From contig JBNGIQ010009306.1 in assembly GCA_049999765.1 (NCBI GenBank), forward strand, positions 1 through 24,637: DNA of 24,637 bases, written 5' to 3'. The notes under the pieces were generated by a model that worked only from the letters and a program-made list of their open reading frames with translations, made no database searches and had not been told where the DNA came from. Positions 1 through 8,989 of this stretch are shown piece after piece. The translations under genes and the position numbers were made by a program. The DNA is from Phaeoceros laevis. Lineage: Eukaryota > Anthocerotophyta > Anthocerotopsida > Notothyladales. How positions within the stretch are numbered: position 1 is the stretch's first letter; every line of letters starts with the position of its first letter.

Positions 1-948
1 CCTCTAGAACGTCACCAGGTCATCAAGTCTCCATATTCGAAGCTGGCCCTGTGGTAATGAATAAATATAACGAGGCGGATCCACTGCACCTGGATTTATA
101 AAGTACTCGAGCAAACATTAGAGACGATATTGGAGACCAAGTCTTCATAGATCGTTGCTTTGAAACATACTGACATGAAATTGAATTGAACAAAGCTCAT
201 ACATGTCTCTACGATAATTACCAGCAGTGGCGTGGCAACAGTGCGGGGAAAAGATTCCCGAATCGCTAAAACTCTACAACATCGGGGAAAACAGCCGCGA
301 AGCAGATTGTGCTTGTTCTCAAATGACCAAGCGTGACTCCAAGGAGTGAACTAAGCTGTTACTAAGCAATAAAGAAGAGGCACATGACATAGAAACTATG
401 ATGTGTGTCCTATGCAATATACAAATAATACCTGCAGTCGAGGTTTGAGTATTATAAGGGACGAGTCTTGGAGGCAACGCATTTTCCGCTGAACTAGGAA
501 GCTTCTCCTACACCATTCACAAGTTTTGAGAATGCAAACTTATGAAACACGATCTGCTAAAATCAGACCATCCAGCTCAATAATTAGTCTTTGTCAACCA
601 CATCTCTTCTAATCAGGCTGTCAAATGCTATGCGTATATCTTTCAAATGGCCACACTTCACATCCATATATATATGTATGAGAAAATTGCCCAATATTTC
701 AAACAATTTAAACAAACTTTTTCTTCTTCTTCAAGCCGTTCGTTTTTTACTATCTCATAACACGATCTGCTAAAATCAAACCATCCAGTTCAACACTCAA
801 TCCATGTTCACAACATCCCGTGCAAGTATACATACTATACATTCACCAAGCAACCTGCAATAATCCATGGATGTCAACTTGCATACCATCCTAAAGCGAT
901 AAGTTACATATATTATTGTTATCTACAATTGTAACTATGCAGCTAGAA
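1..948. other. AT-rich stretch without a recognisable gene
   Basis: No reading frame here resembles a protein family I recognise. The longest frames are short, lack conserved motifs and look like chance. The only structure I can point to is a pair of related blocks, annotated separately at 548-582 and 761-795. The stretch is AT-rich compared with the gene region further right. Confidence 0.5.
548..795 (+). repeat. Short direct repeat, two copies 213 bp apart
   Basis: Two blocks starting CACGATCTGCTAAAATCA at 548 and 761 match over about 35 nt with three substitutions (548-582 and 761-795). They then diverge. The spacing is 213 bp and the sequence between is not itself repeated. They could be a decayed local duplication or the ends of an old insertion. 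No target-site duplication is visible. Confidence 0.6.
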
Positions 949-988
949 CAAGGGAGGAGGGATACCCACGAGGTACCCTCCTCCCTTG
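949..988. repeat. Perfect 13-bp stem hairpin, purine-rich arm
   Basis: CAAGGGAGGAGGG at 949-961 is followed by its exact reverse complement at 976-988. The 14 nt between (962-975) can pair partly (ACC with GGT). One arm is pure purine after its first base and the other pure pyrimidine. It may be an inverted repeat or the end of a mobile element, but no element body is recognised beside it. Confidence 0.7.
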
Positions 989-1445
989 GACATGGTGTTG
1001 CACCAGGTTATCTATATGTGGTGTAGGGGTACAAAAACATGTAGTAGAAGCAAATGGACGGACATTGTTTAGGGATATTTGGACAAGATGCGGGGTGTTG
1101 GGGTACCATGTGCTTGTGCATGAAGTTTGTGGCTATGTGCTAGACTTGTGGAGAAATGGAATGGTATGATGCATGCATGGTTGGGATTTTCAAAAAGCAA
1201 ACTCCGAGAAAGAAAGAATGGGGCGACCGCTTGTTGGAGGGAAAGAGTGCATGTTGTTTGTGTAACAATGAATGAGACATGATGGGGGGTGAAGATGGTA
1301 AGTGGTTAGAGGGTCCACAGCGACTTTGCCTGACTGTACGAAGGACAATACACTAAAATTGATTGATTGATTAACTCACGGACGTGAAACCCCTATACTC
1401 ACGTGCTCGCTTTTGCGTGAACTCGTTTACGTGTTCGTTCACTCA
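989..1445. other. Intergenic stretch with an ATTG microsatellite
   Basis: I see no coding motif here. A short ATTG/TTGA tandem run lies around 1359-1373, preceded by AATACACTAAA. Simple runs like this occur at the 3' ends of some plant LINEs, but no LINE coding sequence can be read upstream, so the link is a guess. Confidence 0.35.
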
Positions 1446-2680
1446 CTAGACATAGCCTTGCCTTCCGTAGGGCGATTTCTTAAAATACCATGTCAACTCG
1501 ATGGTGACCTTGTGACGGTCAACCGTTACTAATGAAATTTTTATAGTAATGTTTGCTTGCTGCTTGGCATGCTTGGACTTGCCCTCTTCAACTGCTAATG
1601 CAATGCCCGTTGCAGTTCTGGTAGCCTTGGCCACTGCTGCCGTAGCAGCTTCCACCTTCTTCCCAAGCTTCCATGGGTTCTTCTTAGGATACTTAGTGTA
1701 ACCCATCACTTCAATATGGCCCGTTTCCCACAATGTGTGCATGCTAGCCCATCCTTGTCCACCTTGAACTAATGTAAGCATGGTCCGTCCCAGCACAATG
1801 GTTGCAGGCTGTGCTCACAGCTAAAGCATGAGCAACCTTGATCTGCCTAGGTGCCACCGTGGTGATTGCTCTCCCAACCGAGGTGCTGCTAGTGACCATC
1901 AAATTTTGCGCAGTCACCAACCTCTTGTGATGCCGACAGTCACATCTCCACCGGTATTGCACATTACACACATCTCCAAGCTCCTTGGTGTTGCACATTA
2001 TACACATCCAAGCTCTCAGCCACTTCATAAACATTGCGAAGTGTATACTTGTCATTGTATTAAAAAAACACCTTCTGCTACACTTGGAAATGCACAAATG
2101 GATTGTTCTCCAAAGCCTGCAAGTATTTCAACCCTCCTACCATTTGGTCAATGGAACCTATAGCTTGCATGAGGTCTTCGATACATTATCTTGAGCGTTT
2201 CCTCCTTTTTCCTCTTGAAGTTTGCCATTTTCAAGATCTTGTCACCATTTTTTTCAGGGAACTCTTTCTCAGAACAACAGCTTCCAGCAATTGTTCAGGA
2301 GCCATGTTGACTTTTGTTGGCTCAGTAGGCTGATCATCTAACGCAACATATACTGCTCTTGCATTTGTCAAGGCTTGATTATAAGCCTTATTGATGTCCT
2401 GCAAGTAAGCCATGTTTGGTTTCACCTGAATGGCCGTCAAGGCATCAATTTGCTAGTCATGCAAAACCGCAGCCTCTCTCCAATTAGAAAAACACCCATG
2501 TGCTTGAAAGAAAAATGGGGTACGAAAATGGCCGCATACTTGGAACCTCAATTCCGAGACTACAGAACGGTAGAAAAGCTTGAACTCATGTAGGGCCACC
2601 ATGCCTGGTTCTCCCGAATACTTCTCGCCCTTGGCAGATCCTCTAAACCGGTGTTCCATGAACAAAAACAATGGGCTCAC
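1446..2680 (-). pseudogene. Degenerate retroelement gag-like relic
   Basis: On the minus strand, segments 2680-2453 and 2440-2231 lie in one frame separated by a stop. Further gag-like stretches follow in other frames (a piece reading SIDQMVGGLKYLQALENNP lies just after). At 1741-1701 the frame-broken remnant of a CCHC zinc knuckle is visible: C-T-H-C-G-K, then after a 1-nt frame slip G-H-I-E-V-M, with the last cysteine replaced by glycine. It is followed by TKYPKKNPWK, a typical post-knuckle tail. No protease, integrase or reverse transcriptase could be read downstream (below 1446). It is best read as a solitary, multiply broken gag. The element class cannot be decided. Confidence 0.5.
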
Positions 2681-3008
2681 GTTGCTGCTTTGCCGGTCTT
2701 CTACGAACAGAGAACCTCATGATGCAAGGCTATGGTAGTAGGGTTGTGACTCATCATGCAATCGCAGGCATGGCTACTTACGACCCCATGCGACACTCCA
2801 CATCCTGCCATGACAGCTTTGAAGGGCTTCAATGTGCATGCCCAAAGAATGAGCCTTGGTGTAGTTCATGATGTAGAGGTGTGGGATGGTTCAAATGGTG
2901 TGGTGGTGGTGGTCGTAGTGGTGGTTGTTTGAGGAGGTTTATAGGGTATTGGGCTATTGTTGTTGATGGGCTATTATTATTGAATGCAAGTGCAGAGCGC
3001 AATCTTGC
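2681..3008. other. Intergenic stretch, GGT-rich
   Basis: No recognisable gene. It contains a GTGGTGGTGGT-type simple run around 2899-2930. Everything else appears to be decayed repeat sequence between the gag relic and the inverted-repeat structure that starts at 3009. Confidence 0.35.
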
Positions 3009-3273
3009 TGCAGGCTTTCTTGGGGTCAAGAACCCACATGCACCTGCCGACACAATCTTGCCCCGAACAATGGTTTTCATCATGATGTTACTCCAAGTGT
3101 GTGGCGAGGTCCACCTGGCAGCCGTATCCTGAGGCCGCCCGGTACCATGCGTGATGCTGCCTTCGCCTCTTGGTACTGCCAGGGAGGCATCGCCGCTACC
3201 CGCACACCATCCGCACGCGTGCATGTGACGCATCCCCGTGCGCGGGCACATCGTGGCCACACCGCTATGCTAT

Positions 3274-3358
3274 GACCCTAATGCCCTGGCGGGGCCTCAT
3301 GGCCCCCCGGCCCCCCGCGTGCCGCATGAGCATGCGGATCCGCCATGGCATTAGGGTC
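3274..3358. repeat. Inner hairpin with 19-nt arms
   Basis: GACCCTAATGCCCTGGCGG at 3274-3292 pairs with 3340-3358 with a single mismatch. The loop contains a smaller GGGGCC/GGCCCC hairpin and is extremely GC-rich. It lies inside the larger inverted-repeat structure, just left of the gap, and may be why the assembly stopped there. Confidence 0.75.
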
Positions 3359-3392
3359 GCAAGCCCTAGAATCTAGCGGAAAAGATCTGTGG

Positions 3393-3492
3393 NNNNNNNN
3401 NNNNNNNNNNNNNNNNNNNNNNNNNNNNNNNNNNNNNNNNNNNNNNNNNNNNNNNNNNNNNNNNNNNNNNNNNNNNNNNNNNNNNNNNNNNN
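3393..3492. other. Assembly gap (100 N)
   Basis: Exactly 100 undetermined bases, a conventional gap of unknown real size. It lies in the middle of the inverted repeat. Reading frames that run through it have no meaning. Confidence 0.99.
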
Positions 3493-3855
3493 AAGTGCGC
3501 GGCTGTGGAGGTGGGAGGTGGGAGTGCACATGCCGTTCGCAGGGCGGCGCATAACATGCACCAAGCCATGGATGGTGTGTGCGGGCGTGGGCGGGTGGTG
3601 GGTGTTGGCGTGACATGTGCAGCACGCGATGGCTGGGGTAGCGGGGAGGCAGGCCGCGCGGTACCGAGAGGCGAAGGAGACGTCACGCATGGTACCGGGC
3701 AGCCTCGATGAAACCGCTGCCAGGTGGGCCTAGCCACGCGCTTGGAGTAATATCGTGATGAAAACCATTGTTCGTGCCAGGAATTGCATACCATGCCTTA
3801 TCATTTTAGTGGTCCTAGTGCAGGCTTTCTTGGGGTAAAGAACCCATATGCACCT

Positions 3856-4138
3856 CATTGGGAGGATGTAAATGTTGTCGTTGTTCACCTCCTTTCCTAA
3901 AAACGCGTAGCTTCTCGGCCCTGGAAATCCCTTCGGACAAAGCTTGAGCAACGGCTTGTGGCTAGAGCCTTGCTTGTTTTATGCTTGTGACTAAATAAAT
4001 GGCTGACCACAAAATAGTGGCAGCACGACTTGAGGCCCTAACGCAGTGTCCTACGTGCTAATAATCTAAAAGACGATTTAGGGAGTAACTCCTTGGTACC
4101 AAAGAGTAGTATTACTGTATTACAACTTCCAACATTTC
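3856..4138. other. Intergenic stretch, nothing recognised
   Basis: No coding motif, RNA gene or clear repeat is visible here on either strand. It joins the right-hand direct-repeat copy to the possible LINE scrap. Confidence 0.4.
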
Positions 4139-4331
4139 TCAAGAAACTATGAACAAAGGTTTGGACCCTCCGCAGTTAAAAAGGTCATTAGTGCAACACA
4201 TTATATTGGACCAAACTCCCAATGCCTGAGGCACAGCCTTCAAAACCTTACAGCTAAACCCGTCAAATCTCATCATACCCAAGCCACCCTTGTTTTGAGT
4301 TACTTGCCAAAATAATACCGAGTAAAAAAGT
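4139..4331 (-). pseudogene. Possible LINE reverse-transcriptase C-terminal scrap
   Basis: A minus-strand frame from 4331 to a stop at 4139-4141 reads W-Q-V-T-Q-N-K-G-G-L-G-M, followed by a leucine/lysine-rich stretch ending in V-W. Plant LINE ORF2 proteins often have a 'W..(8-12)..K.GGLG' signature followed by a conserved W downstream of the reverse transcriptase. Only this short resemblance supports the call. No catalytic domain is present and the flanks show no continuation. Confidence 0.25.
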
Positions 4332-5026
4332 CAAATATAGAATACAGAGAAATGGCAAATAGGTGTGACAAGGTTTCACCTTACCAAAAACAAACAAAAT
4401 GTCCACCAAAGTGTTGTGGAGGAAAGAGTTTCGTCGATTCTCTTAGCTATTGAGTCTAACCAGCTCCAGCGCTTCGTCACTTTGAATCGAAATACTTGTG
4501 TGGAATTAACTGCTTACCAGGCGGATAGACTGTGTTTTATCTGACGTGCCGCCTTTCCTCACCTCACTGCTTGGGACGCCTCACATAAGTAGGACCACTA
4601 AAATGTACCTTTGCCAGGAATCAGACAACATACCTACAAGAGGCGCTTGGCTAAGCAACTCCTGCAGACCCGAAAATGGCATGTATTAGGCATAACGTAA
4701 GGCCACAGATAGAAGAGGTGTTTTGCCAGTACGTATTCAACAAATTCCATGGCTTACAGTGTGAGCTCATCCCAGAGACGTTGCCCGACCATCAAAGCTG
4801 CATTCCACTACTAATGAGCTGTCACACTGAATTCTTGAGTAGGTCAAGTGAAACTCAATAACAAAAAATGGTTGAAATGCTGTTCCACAGCGTACTAGGA
4901 TGCATAGATAAGAAGACTAGAGCTGCAAACTAATACCAGAACGAGTCTACAGACCCAGACAGGAAGGTGCCTGGAACTTTAAGACTGTACACTATCTTCT
5001 ACGAGGTAAATGTGATCATGAACCGA
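4332..5026. other. Downstream flank of the EDR4-like gene
   Basis: No gene recognised. The right part (roughly 4850-5026) should include the 3' untranslated region and polyadenylation site of the minus-strand gene ending at 5027, but I cannot place the cleavage site. Short open frames here have no family signature. Confidence 0.4.
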
Positions 5027-8000
5027 TCATTTCACAACCATCCCATGTCCCCGACCTCGTTTTTCAACCCTGAAACAATGCAAAGATAGGTTAATACACT
5101 TGTCCTATCTGCCAAGTTCTTCAGATTTAACTGACATCACAAGCGTTTCAAGAACGCTGCAAAGACTGGATGGTTAATAGCAGGAAACGTACGATGGTGC
5201 AAGCCTTCCTAGGCTCTTCAACTCTTGGCCTGAATTTTCCTCTGTCACTCTGCCATCAATCTCAACACGGTAAGACATTCCTGATGCTCTAGGAAGGCCA
5301 CGCTTGGACAAGATTTCAAGATCCTGGGTGTGCAATTCTCTGCCATTAACCAAGACCCCGGTCTTGCCACCCGAACAATCCCTTGGCAAGGGATGATTTA
5401 ACTCTTCAATGAAGGGCTGCATTCCGTTCAAGAGAGACATGATGTTAAAAACGACAAATGATGCATCAACATTAAAGGCCAACTGCAGGTTGCATTAGCC
5501 TGGCCTGAGCTTACAGGAACAATGCCCTTGCAAGGACCCCCCATAACACCCCAGAATCCAGCGTGCACATCGTACCTGCCACCAGGAAGGCAAAGTATAT
5601 CAAAGCTTGGCAAAGACAGGAAGGGTTCTGCTATACACCACAACCTGTCCAGACTTACCAGTAGTGGCCCGGATGAATGGGTCCAGCATACTCCTCTGCC
5701 TTTTTCACAAGGGGATCAGGAATTGCACGGCTGTTGACGTACACCTGCCTACGATATATCTTTCCTTGGCCAGTCTTCGTGAACTCTTTCAAGCCCTTGA
5801 AAATACTAACTACTTTGTTCCTTCCCTTCAGCCCATCTTGAACTGTAGTGCTGGATGAGGGATAAGAAAAGTGAGAGTCGTGCTCATCATTGCTCCCAGA
5901 CAGGTCATCTAAAGGTGGATGAATAGTTGAGTTCCCCAAAGAAAAGTGAGTGTCGTGCTCATCATTGCTCCCAGATAGGTCATCTAAAGGTGGATGAATA
6001 GTTGAGTTCCCCAGTAATGATCCGTTCCTAGCAGATTCTGACTCAGAGTCACTACCACCATGCACGGAGCTGACACCTCCTGGATCATCCAGAAGTTCCG
6101 GTCCTTGCTCTGATCTTGGTTTGTCAACAGATTCCCTGACCTGTTCAAACATGTCCTTCCCCTTGCTTTGAGATGTTAAAAGACTAGTAGCTGTACTTGA
6201 AGAATCTGAAGCTGCATAAGACAGAGGAGATGGCAAAGGAACTGGGCGCACGAGGGCCACAGACACTTCGGAAGTAGGCTTCAAGCGCACATATTCCACT
6301 CCAGTGTCGCTGAGAGAACTCGTGCTTAGCACCTTAGAAGGTGAGTAGACAGTAGCATTCCTACCTCCTCCTCCGGACAATTTCTCCATCACATCACTTG
6401 GTACTTGAGCTCTTACCCTACTATCATGCTGATAGTTGTTGTCAGTAAGATCCCCAAAGGAGGCACCAGTGCCAATTGTTAGCTCTACAGTAAACAAAGA
6501 AATTTGCATGCAGCCACTACAGCGAAGCTTTTGTATGTTCCTGGTCAAGAGTGGCAGGTTTAATGGCAGCACAAGCAGCTGCAAGCAGTGCTGACATACA
6601 ACATAAGGTGGGTCGTGAGTTGTTGGAAAAAGAGGGTATAATTTGCACTTCTGGGTCTGCTGCTCATGCAATGGTCCCTCTGCTGCGTTTTGACTGATCT
6701 GCAACACTTCAGCATACGTGCGGCGACTCCAGTCGGAGTCTTTTGAGGGCTGAATAGCGAGGAGCTTGTAACTGTACGCAGCAGCTGACCTGATGCCTTT
6801 TGGACCAGGTGCTTTTGCTTGTGCTTCCTGCTGACGAAGAACCACGTCATTTGTGAGTCCACATGCAAGTGGCTCAGCACATGCTTGGTTTACCTGTTGC
6901 TCTTGGAACTTTGCTGCTGGCATGGAATGGTTACAAATACCGGTTCCAGACGTACGCTCCTCTTGACTGCTTGCAATTTTCTGCCCACGTGTGGTGCTAA
7001 AGCCAGGAGACGCTCTGCAAAAAAGATCAGACGGCATCGCGACGCTCGCTTCCGGCTCCACCTGAATATGTTCAGCTTTCTGGTGTGGAGACACGTGCTC
7101 ATTTGAAACATAAGGGACCACACCTTCCTGGACCTCTCTGGACTGCACATAACCCACCTTACCAAGATGGAAACTCTGCCTGATCAAGTTTTGAGGCACA
7201 GGCTCGTGAGTTGGTTGATCTCGCAGACCGACTTGACGACCGCCAAAAGGGCTCGTGGCAACTGGAGAATCACAGTGGGCACGCTGAGTGTCCTGGGCAA
7301 GCATGTTTTGATCCACAGCAGTACCCGCAGCTAGCTCAGCAGAGTTCCTACTAGTTTCCATGTCACCTATGCGATTTCCCTCGGCTTCACTGACTGACGA
7401 TGAATATTCAATTGGTTCAAAGTCCCCTACTTCTGCTGGGACTTCATACATGTCTAATCCCTTGTACATATCATGACCAAGCCCTGGATCACACCGAAAT
7501 TCAAGTCCCAAACCGTGGATTTGCTCTGCATCGTCCAAAGGTCCTCCTGTTGTCGAGCGGCTGCGGTTGTCATGGTTCTCCCGATGATCAGTTGCCGTCG
7601 AAGCAAGAGGAATCTCAGATAACCTGGCGGCTGACTGATCAGCTTTCGGCTTCCACCGCAAATTCTTCTGGGGTCCCATCTGCGGAGTGTACTCGTGGCC
7701 AACAACCTGCTTCACTGCTTCCACTGGTTGACCGTCATATGCTTTGTAGCCGACAGAGTCGCATCCTAGGGCTGGCTTGAAAATGTCAAATTCGTTGCTG
7801 TCCAGCACACTCATTGGCAGGAGAACGGGGTCTCCTACTCCAGGGGGCTTGCCAGATCTAGAAAGGGCAGGGACGGAAGAGTGGGAAGACGAGGGATGCC
7901 GTGGTCCAGAGGTAGCACGAGCGAGCGTAGGGAGAGGGGCATGAGGGCATTCCAAATCCGGTGGATGACAATGTCGTACAGGCAAAGGTCTGTCAGAATT

Positions 8001-8514
8001 CTTGCAAAACTTAGCATAGGAGGACGAATAGGCGTGCGCAGGACTCTGAGCCACTTGATCTGCCGCCGAACGGGCGTAAGCAGGGTCAGTGTAGGAATCA
8101 CCTTGCTTGTGAGCCGGAGGAGGCGGGGCGCCGTAGTAAGGGATGGGCACTGACGATAAGGAAGGAGAACTACAGCCATGAGAGGGAACGTCTTCTCCGG
8201 GCTGTCGATGTTGAAAATCATTCGAGATGCTGACCGCTTTCCTCTCCTGACCTGCTTGCTCAGCAGATTGAGTGGCAAGCTTAGCTACAACAGTGTAGCG
8301 CAAGGATTGAAGCCACACACTTGCTGTGCTGTTGGTACTTACAGCGAAAGACAAAAAAGATGGCAGTGAAGTCAGAGCAATATCTAGTATTGTACTTACT
8401 TAGAAGAGTAGCAGAGCATCCTCCGCATTCGTAGAGGGGAGTGCCTGGTGGAGGCTCCTGCAGAAGAACATCGCACTTTGGGCATTTGACAATTCTCTGG
8501 GCTGCTCGCACCAT
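5027..8514 (-). CDS. EDR4-like zinc-ribbon protein (DUF3133 family), 5 exons
   Basis: Exons, 5' to 3': 8514-8400, 8284-5659, 5575-5515, 5416-5193, 5069-5027; they join in frame to 1022 aa. The start is the ATG at 8514, which opens an N-terminal zinc ribbon with C11-P-K-C14 and C30-G-G-C33, as in plant ENHANCED DISEASE RESISTANCE 4-like proteins. A long low-complexity, Ser-rich middle follows. The second zinc ribbon (C602-x2-C605 and C627-x2-C630) matches DUF3133. The conserved C-terminal region crosses exons 2-5: VYVN, GPIHPGHYWYD (W914 split by intron 2), GFWGVMGGPC, then NGRELH and a basic VEKRGRGHGM tail in the last exon. Arabidopsis EDR4 is a negative regulator of resistance that works with EDR1 at the plasma membrane and endosomes; the same role here is inference. 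A 75-nt tandem duplication lies in the middle region. The longest single open frame (8354-5655) is exon 2 plus intron bases, so its first methionine is not the start. Confidence 0.88.
5864..6013 (-). repeat. 75-bp in-frame tandem duplication inside the EDR4-like gene
   Basis: Copies 5864-5938 and 5939-6013 are identical at 73 of 75 bases. The unit is 25 codons and duplicates the acidic segment containing IHPPLDDLSGSNDEHD without breaking the frame. Near identity points to a recent event compared with the rest of the protein. The segment lies in the poorly conserved region between DUF3133 and the C-terminal block. Confidence 0.95.
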
Positions 8515-8989
8515 AAGGCCCAGCCCGGGCCTGCGTTCCAGCACGTCAGCAAACTGAAAGCACTTCCGATAGGAGCGTTAAGGAAGCGTCCGCAAGCGCA
8601 CTGAGTAAACGGCGCGCACCATCAAAATATACTGCTGAGACAGCGGCGAAGCCTACGACAGCTATGTGCAGCGATAGGGTTGTAGACACTTAACGAAGGC
8701 CTCTCCTAATAATCCTATGCGTCGTCTACACGTCTAATAGGAAGGCGAAGATTAGGAGAAAGACCACAAATACCGTCCATGTGACAACCGAAACTGTCGG
8801 AAATCGGCACGACGCACGCGACTACTCAAACATGCTGGGCATTTCCGGTATGACGACAACCTTGTCGTTCAACTACAAGTGGAGGACAACAATGCAACCT
8901 GATAGTCGGTCGCACCAATGCCGTGCTAAAACCAGCTTTTGAAGGTCACTCGGGAGTGGGTAGCGTTTAGATATGTTGAGTTTCTCACT
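8515..8989. other. Intergenic region between two minus-strand genes
   Basis: This 475-bp stretch must hold the 3' UTR of the RGG gene (ending at 8990) and the promoter and 5' UTR of the EDR4-like gene (starting at 8514). No clear TATA box or polyadenylation signal can be fixed. A hairpin-forming segment at 8703-8758 is annotated separately. Confidence 0.5.
8703..8758. repeat. Two-part imperfect hairpin
   Basis: CTCCTAAT (8703-8710) pairs exactly with ATTAGGAG (8751-8758), and an inner CCTAT (8714-8718) pairs with ATAGG (8737-8741). It lies upstream of the EDR4-like start and downstream of the RGG gene's stop. It may be chance or the trace of a small element. Confidence 0.5.

Larger units (their letters stand above)
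3064..3774. repeat. Long imperfect inverted repeat with a gap in the middle
   Basis: The left arm begins CGAACAATGGTTTTCATCA at 3064. The right arm, read backward from 3774, begins with the same sequence. The arms align through CCACCTGGCAGC, GCCCGGTACCATGCGTGA and CCTTCGCCTCT with scattered mismatches for roughly 115 nt, then more loosely to about 3235 and 3605. The centre is GC-rich and holds the 100-N gap. This could be a foldback or Mutator-like non-autonomous element, or an assembly artefact at the gap. No transposase is visible. Confidence 0.7.
3009..3855. repeat. 37-nt direct repeat flanking an inverted-repeat block
   Basis: The block starting TGCAGGCTTTCTTGGGGT at 3009-3045 recurs at 3819-3855 in the same orientation with two substitutions. 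The two copies enclose the long inverted repeat at 3064-3774, but at unequal distances (18 nt on the left, 44 nt on the right), so they do not behave like a simple target-site duplication. They may be pieces of an older duplicated repeat. Confidence 0.75.

Noticed and set aside
3278-3794. Several open frames crossing the first gap
   Set aside because: They run through 100 N and through GC-rich inverted-repeat sequence; no motif supports any of them.
3009-3855. The 37-nt direct repeat as a target-site duplication of the inverted-repeat element
   Set aside because: It is far too long for known DNA transposons and lies at unequal distances (18 and 44 nt) from the arm ends.
5105-5192. A 36-nt last intron of the EDR4-like gene (5192-5157) with an end at 5105
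   Set aside because: It keeps the frame, but 36 nt is far below every other intron here (smallest 78 nt), and the resulting tail does not match the family. A 123-nt intron to 5069 gives the conserved VEK...G.GM tail.
7835-8278. Frames of 90-147 aa on both strands inside the EDR4-like exon 2
   Set aside because: They overlap a long exon with a better-supported frame and show no domain of their own.
8515-8544. An upstream start for the EDR4-like protein at 8544
   Set aside because: That codon is GTG. The first ATG is at 8514, and the family begins only a few residues before the C-P-K-C motif.
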